Assembly (NCBI GenBank): GCA_044356745.1
Contig: JBIKVP010000002.1
Span: 6,381-70,380 of the forward strand
Reading direction: 5' to 3'
DNA: 64,000 bases
Origin: JBIKVP01 sp044356745
GTDB lineage: Bacteria > Pseudomonadota > Alphaproteobacteria > Rhizobiales > Beijerinckiaceae
The translations under genes and the position numbers were made by a program. Positions 62,101 to 64,000 of the stretch are shown piece after piece (positions within the stretch are counted from its first letter, which is position 1; every line of letters starts with the position of its first letter). The notes under the pieces are model-generated. The model saw only the letters and a program-made list of their open reading frames with translations. It was not told the DNA's origin and searched no databases.

Positions 62101-62224
62101 TGGGCCTAAAGCTGGTGGCCCTCATTATCTTCATCGTTTTATGAGCGAGCAAACGATTACGACAAACACGTCTGCGTCTGGGGGCAATGTCAGCCTGCTC
62201 ATGTTGGGGGAAGAAGATACTTAG
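59108..62224 (+). CDS. putA: bifunctional proline dehydrogenase/L-glutamate gamma-semialdehyde dehydrogenase PutA
   Basis: PutA oxidises proline to glutamate. This 1038-residue protein has the PRODH barrel (ISIKLSALHPRYE, VRLVKGAYWDTEIKRAQ, FATHNAMSIAHI) and the P5C dehydrogenase domain (AISPWNFPLAIFTGQIAAAL, AETGGINAMIADAS, catalytic Cys in SAGQRCSALRLL). No ribbon-helix-helix DNA-binding domain is seen at the N terminus, so it is enzyme-only rather than a self-repressing PutA. The GTG start follows GGGAGAGGG. Length fits the short type A PutA group. Confidence 0.95.
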   Translation: MSDIPSFKAPYACDDVALAQRIWPQVSALSQEQHEEMLSLGQRLIRAMRVPRSGIGTLDDVLREYALTSREGLALMALAEALLRIPDATTADALIEDKIIQGDFSHHIVQSGTWLASASAWALGLSDRLLKEDDDTASVWQRLLKRLGQPTMRIAIRQMMRLMGTHFVFAPTIEEALAKSATHVHAPQTHFSFDMLGEGARTEDDAIRYFNAYHHAIMTLKQNESFENHQRCGISIKLSALHPRYEAMQESQVLEELVPRVVVLARLAQKGGIPLTIDAEEAERLELSLSVIGTVLAQLSIDIQDDKNAMFGIAVQAYQKRALDVIEHIDVLSRHFKRRLSVRLVKGAYWDTEIKRAQEHGLEDYPVFTRKAMTDMHYLACAKRLLDLRDNLYPQFATHNAMSIAHIVTMTQGDVSGYEFQRLHGMGELLYDALLKDYPDVICRIYAPVGGHKDLLAYLVRRLLENGANTSFVAHASDLHIPIEALLKRPDVMIKTPDNARHTRIPLPIELFGMARRNSRGIAWGHRKSRDALFHQVQESFARYYEKVLLESGTSKDYPIKRPHDGHVIGFRKQFQKDDLEAAWIRVNAGFLQWSHQPVEARVQVLERMAQALENNRAHLMALLIHEAGKTWDDALNEWREAIDFCRYYAGQARLMLKEPTTLPGTTGEDNRLIWRSRGVWIAISPWNFPLAIFTGQIAAALVTGNTVIAKAAEQTPLIARAAVTLFFEAGLPPDVLALVEGDGLVGATLIADRRVAGVVFTGSMQTARHIQRDLAQSDGGIVPLIAETGGINAMIADASALPEQLVDDVIASAFRSAGQRCSALRLLCLQTDIADDVITMLIGALRSLTIGDPCAFSTHIGPVIDHDALSRLQEACDHAQERGTLLYKGDLPSNPALKAGTFFAPHIFEIQHVRDLRDEIFGPVLHIVRYEARNFEQMLHEIDQLGYGLTLGLATRITSRMAYVSERLRIGNIYINRSMIGAVVGSQPFGGIGLSGTGPKAGGPHYLHRFMSEQTITTNTSASGGNVSLLMLGEEDT

Positions 62225-62270
62225 AACATTCTCTGTCGGAAAACATACCCTAGAGATTACATTTAATCGT

Positions 62271-62690
62271 CTAATCGTCACGATGAACTTTTTCTGCTTT
62301 TTCATGACGCTCCTGTGCCTCAAGAGAGAGTGTAGCGATTGGACGTGCCTCTAGGCGCTTGAGAGAAATGGGCTCGCCAGTCTCTTCACAATAGCCGTAA
62401 CTGCCATCATCAATGCGTGCAATGGCTGCTTCAATTTTAGAAATCAGCTTGCGTTGGCGATCACGGGCACGCAATTCAATGGCACGGTCGGTTTCAGAAG
62501 AAGCACGGTCTGCAATATCAGGATGATTTTCATGCTCAGATTGGAGCTGAGAAAGCGTGCCTTGCGCTTCTTTAAGAATATCATTTTTCCAGTTGATCAG
62601 CTTACGGCGGAAATATTCTTTTTGCCGCTCACTCATAAACACTTCATCATCAGAGGGTCGGTAACCATCATCTGTTGCTTCGCCCGCCAT
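62271..62690 (-). CDS. dksA: RNA polymerase-binding transcription factor DksA
   Basis: This 139-residue protein has the coiled-coil with YFRRKLINWKNDILKEAQGTL and the tip, then DRASSETDRAIELRARDRQRKL and YGYCEETGEPISLKRLEARP. Only one Cys is present near the finger; the second Cys pair of E. coli DksA is replaced by Ser and Ala residues (ATLSLEAQER). Such zinc-poor DksA forms are usual in Hyphomicrobiales. It modulates stable-RNA and amino acid promoters with ppGpp. Confidence 0.93.
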   Translation of the reverse strand: MAGEATDDGYRPSDDEVFMSERQKEYFRRKLINWKNDILKEAQGTLSQLQSEHENHPDIADRASSETDRAIELRARDRQRKLISKIEAAIARIDDGSYGYCEETGEPISLKRLEARPIATLSLEAQERHEKAEKVHRDD

Positions 62691-62927
62691 GTGTCATCCC
62701 CACTTTTAAAGCATTCAATTTTTTAAACAGCAATGTCGCGCCGTATAAGCTTAATACCCCTGTGATGCAATCCCTGTTTTGATTGAAGCGGCAGCATTCA
62801 TCGTATACCAAGCATTATCACCTATTAAAGTGATACAAGATTAAGTTTTAAAAGTTTTAAATTCTTTAAAGGACATGGTTTTATCCATCATAAACGCATC
62901 CTAAACTCGTTTTTTGTCTTGATTTTG

Positions 62928-63428
62928 TCATAATTCTTGCGTGCGTTCGCGTTTATCTTGAAAAAACTGCTTGAGAAGTCGCGCTGATTCTTGTTCACGC
63001 AAGCCCCCGTAAACATCTGGGGCATGATGACATGTCGGGGCATTAAAAAAACGCACACCATTTTCTACTGCACCGCCTTTCGGGTCAAAAGCCGCAAAAT
63101 AAAGGCGCCTTATCCGTCCAAAGGAGATGGCTGCCGCACACATGGGGCATGGCTCTAAAGTCACGTAAAGATCACAATGCGTTAGCCTTTCATCCTTCAA
63201 AACGTCACAAGCCATGCGGATTGCGACAATCTCTGCATGGGCGGTTGGATCATGCCATTCACGGGTGCGATTTCCCGCTTGAGATATGATTTGTCCATTT
63301 TTGACAATGACTGCCCCTACGGGCACTTCTCCACGTTGTGCAGCGAGATACGCTTCATCAAACGCAACCTGCATGAAATCGTTTGGTGCATCATCTGGAT
63401 GTAGGTTATTGGATGGTAAGTGTGTCAC
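62928..63428 (-). CDS. tadA: tRNA-specific adenosine deaminase TadA
   Basis: TadA converts adenosine 34 to inosine in tRNA-Arg(ACG). The 166-residue protein has the cytidine-deaminase fold with zinc ligand His64 and catalytic Glu66 in HAEIVAI, and Cys94 and Cys97 in PCPMCAAAI. GEVPVGAVIVKNGQII and FFNAPTCHHAPDVYGG are typical. It is divergent from the repeat-rich gene that starts at 63483, an order common in rhizobia. Confidence 0.95.
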   Translation of the reverse strand: MTHLPSNNLHPDDAPNDFMQVAFDEAYLAAQRGEVPVGAVIVKNGQIISQAGNRTREWHDPTAHAEIVAIRMACDVLKDERLTHCDLYVTLEPCPMCAAAISFGRIRRLYFAAFDPKGGAVENGVRFFNAPTCHHAPDVYGGLREQESARLLKQFFQDKRERTQEL

Positions 63429-63482
63429 GCTGTTGTCTCATTCTGTTCTCGCAATTCTTTTATCACTCTGCTAGAGAAGCGC

Positions 63483-64000
63483 ATGACCGACAAGACATAT
63501 CCGCCAAAAGATCCCTCATCCAAGCGTCAATACACGCGTGGAGGTTCCTCCCGTAATGATGGTGAAAGCCGTCCACCGCGCCGTGAGGGTGGAGAAAACC
63601 GCCCGTTCCGTACGCGCGATGGTGAAAGCCGTCCACCGCGCCGCGAAGGTGGCGAAAACCGTCCTTTCCGTTCGCGTGATGGTGAGAGCCGCCCGCCGCG
63701 CCGCGAAGGGGGAGAAAATCGTCCTTTCCGCTCACGCGATGGGGAGAGCCGTCCGCCACGCCGCGAAGGTGGCGAAAACCGCCCTTTCCGTTCGCGTGAT
63801 GGTGAGAGCCGTCCGCCGCGCCGTGAGGGTGGAGAAAACCGTCCGTTCCGCTCACGCGATGGGGAGAGCCGTCCGCCACGTCGCGAAGGGGGAGAAAACC
63901 GCCCGTTCCGTACGCGCGATGGTGAAAGCCGTCCACCGCGCCGCGAAGGTGGCGAAAACCGTCCTTTCCGTTCGCGTGATGGTGAGAGCCGCCCGCCGCG
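63483..64000 (+). CDS. rluB: N-terminal repeat region of a probable RluB-like pseudouridine synthase (runs off the window)
   Basis: The frame starts ATGACCGACAAGACATATCC and stays open to the window end without a catalytic domain. After about 25 residues it consists of a 20-residue repeat, DGESRPPRREGGENRPFR(S/T)R, at least seven times. In Hyphomicrobiales the gene divergent from tadA is usually an RluB-family 23S rRNA pseudouridine synthase with a long charged N terminus; the identity is therefore inferred from position and composition, not from a visible S4 or catalytic domain. The Arg-rich repeats may bind RNA. Confidence 0.6.
   Translation, partial: MTDKTYPPKDPSSKRQYTRGGSSRNDGESRPPRREGGENRPFRTRDGESRPPRREGGENRPFRSRDGESRPPRREGGENRPFRSRDGESRPPRREGGENRPFRSRDGESRPPRREGGENRPFRSRDGESRPPRREGGENRPFRTRDGESRPPRREGGENRPFRSRDGESRPP
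63558..64000 (+). repeat. coding 60-bp tandem repeat (seven full copies plus part of an eighth)
   Basis: Copies begin at 63558, 63618, 63678, 63738, 63798, 63858, 63918 and 63978. They differ mostly at synonymous positions. Bases 63591-63700 are identical to 63891-64000, a higher-order period of 300 bp (five units). Confidence 0.95.

Noticed and set aside
63463..63936. Long open frame on the minus strand across the repeat region
   Set aside because: It is the antisense shadow of the tandem repeat; a His/Gly-rich product without any family pattern. The plus frame has a proper start and codon-level selection.
63558..64000. Regular 60-bp repeats resembling an array
   Set aside because: Units are directly adjacent without unique spacers, keep one reading frame and vary synonymously, so this is a coding tandem repeat and not a CRISPR array.
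1..64000. tRNA, rRNA, prophage or integrase genes
   Set aside because: No tRNA-like T-loop with matching acceptor stem, no rRNA sequence and no phage or transposase genes were recognised anywhere in the window.

Overview
The window looks like a chromosomal segment of an alphaproteobacterium, most likely Hyphomicrobiales (Rhizobiales). The reasons are the mnmG-rsmG-parA-parB order with parS sites, a PopZ-family protein, aerobic cobaltochelatase genes (cobS, cobT), the corC-lnt-HTH order, DUF2849 and DUF934 genes in a cys cluster, an alphaproteobacterial-type 6S RNA, a phasin and thiolase suggesting polyhydroxyalkanoate metabolism, and CtrA/PdhS-type signalling. Base composition is moderate by eye. 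Several AT-rich patches stand out. Nearly all of the window is ordinary housekeeping DNA, tightly packed, with many ATGA overlaps.

Layout. 1-4.5 kb: chromosome-partitioning block (mnmE tail, mnmG, rsmG, parA, parB) with two perfect parS sites. 4.5-5.9 kb: a MauJ-like orphan with a possible HEPN-type motif. 6-16 kb: thiolase, TolC, an acetyltransferase, a membrane histidine kinase, a Lon-N-domain protein, Trm112, RluD, Mrp and PopZ. 15-20 kb: phytase-like protein, CobT and CobS, with an AT-rich insert between cobS and cobT, then UppP. 20.8-29 kb: phasin, a very large PdhS-like kinase, CobV and a GH3 glucosidase. 29-38 kb: cold-shock protein, a CelD-like acetyltransferase, a flippase, pyruvate kinase, an animal-type haem peroxidase, BamE and RibF. 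38-48.5 kb: assimilatory sulfate reduction, all on the minus strand (Fpr, DUF2849, CysI, DUF934, CysH, CysD, CysN, CysG). 48.7-64 kb: MetY, 6S RNA, HTH regulator, Lnt, CorC, RpoD, PyrE, a DUF59 protein, small lipoprotein, J-domain protein, PutA, DksA, TadA and the repeat-rich start of an RluB-like protein.

How genes work together. Fpr probably supplies electrons to CysI. CysD/CysN make APS, CysH (an iron-sulfur APS reductase) reduces it, CysG makes siroheme for CysI, and MetY, divergent from the cluster, can use the sulfide. No APS kinase is seen, which fits an APS-reducing route. CobS/CobT/CobV belong to aerobic B12 synthesis. Thiolase and phasin suggest polyhydroxybutyrate storage.

The most unusual signal is in the cys cluster. 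A family of about 36-bp hairpin arms occurs there as a full element inside the cysG reading frame, a full element downstream of fpr, a variant half next to cysI, and a pair of perfectly matching 36-bp inverted arms enclosing an AT-rich gene for a small membrane protein. A second AT-rich gene (Coq7-like) in the same cluster lies between inverted copies of a different hairpin repeat. A third AT-rich small-membrane-protein ORF sits between cobS and cobT, flanked by an exact 12-bp direct repeat. Together these suggest short palindromic or direct-repeat elements carrying small cargo genes into operons in the sense orientation. This is inference and needs comparative genomics.
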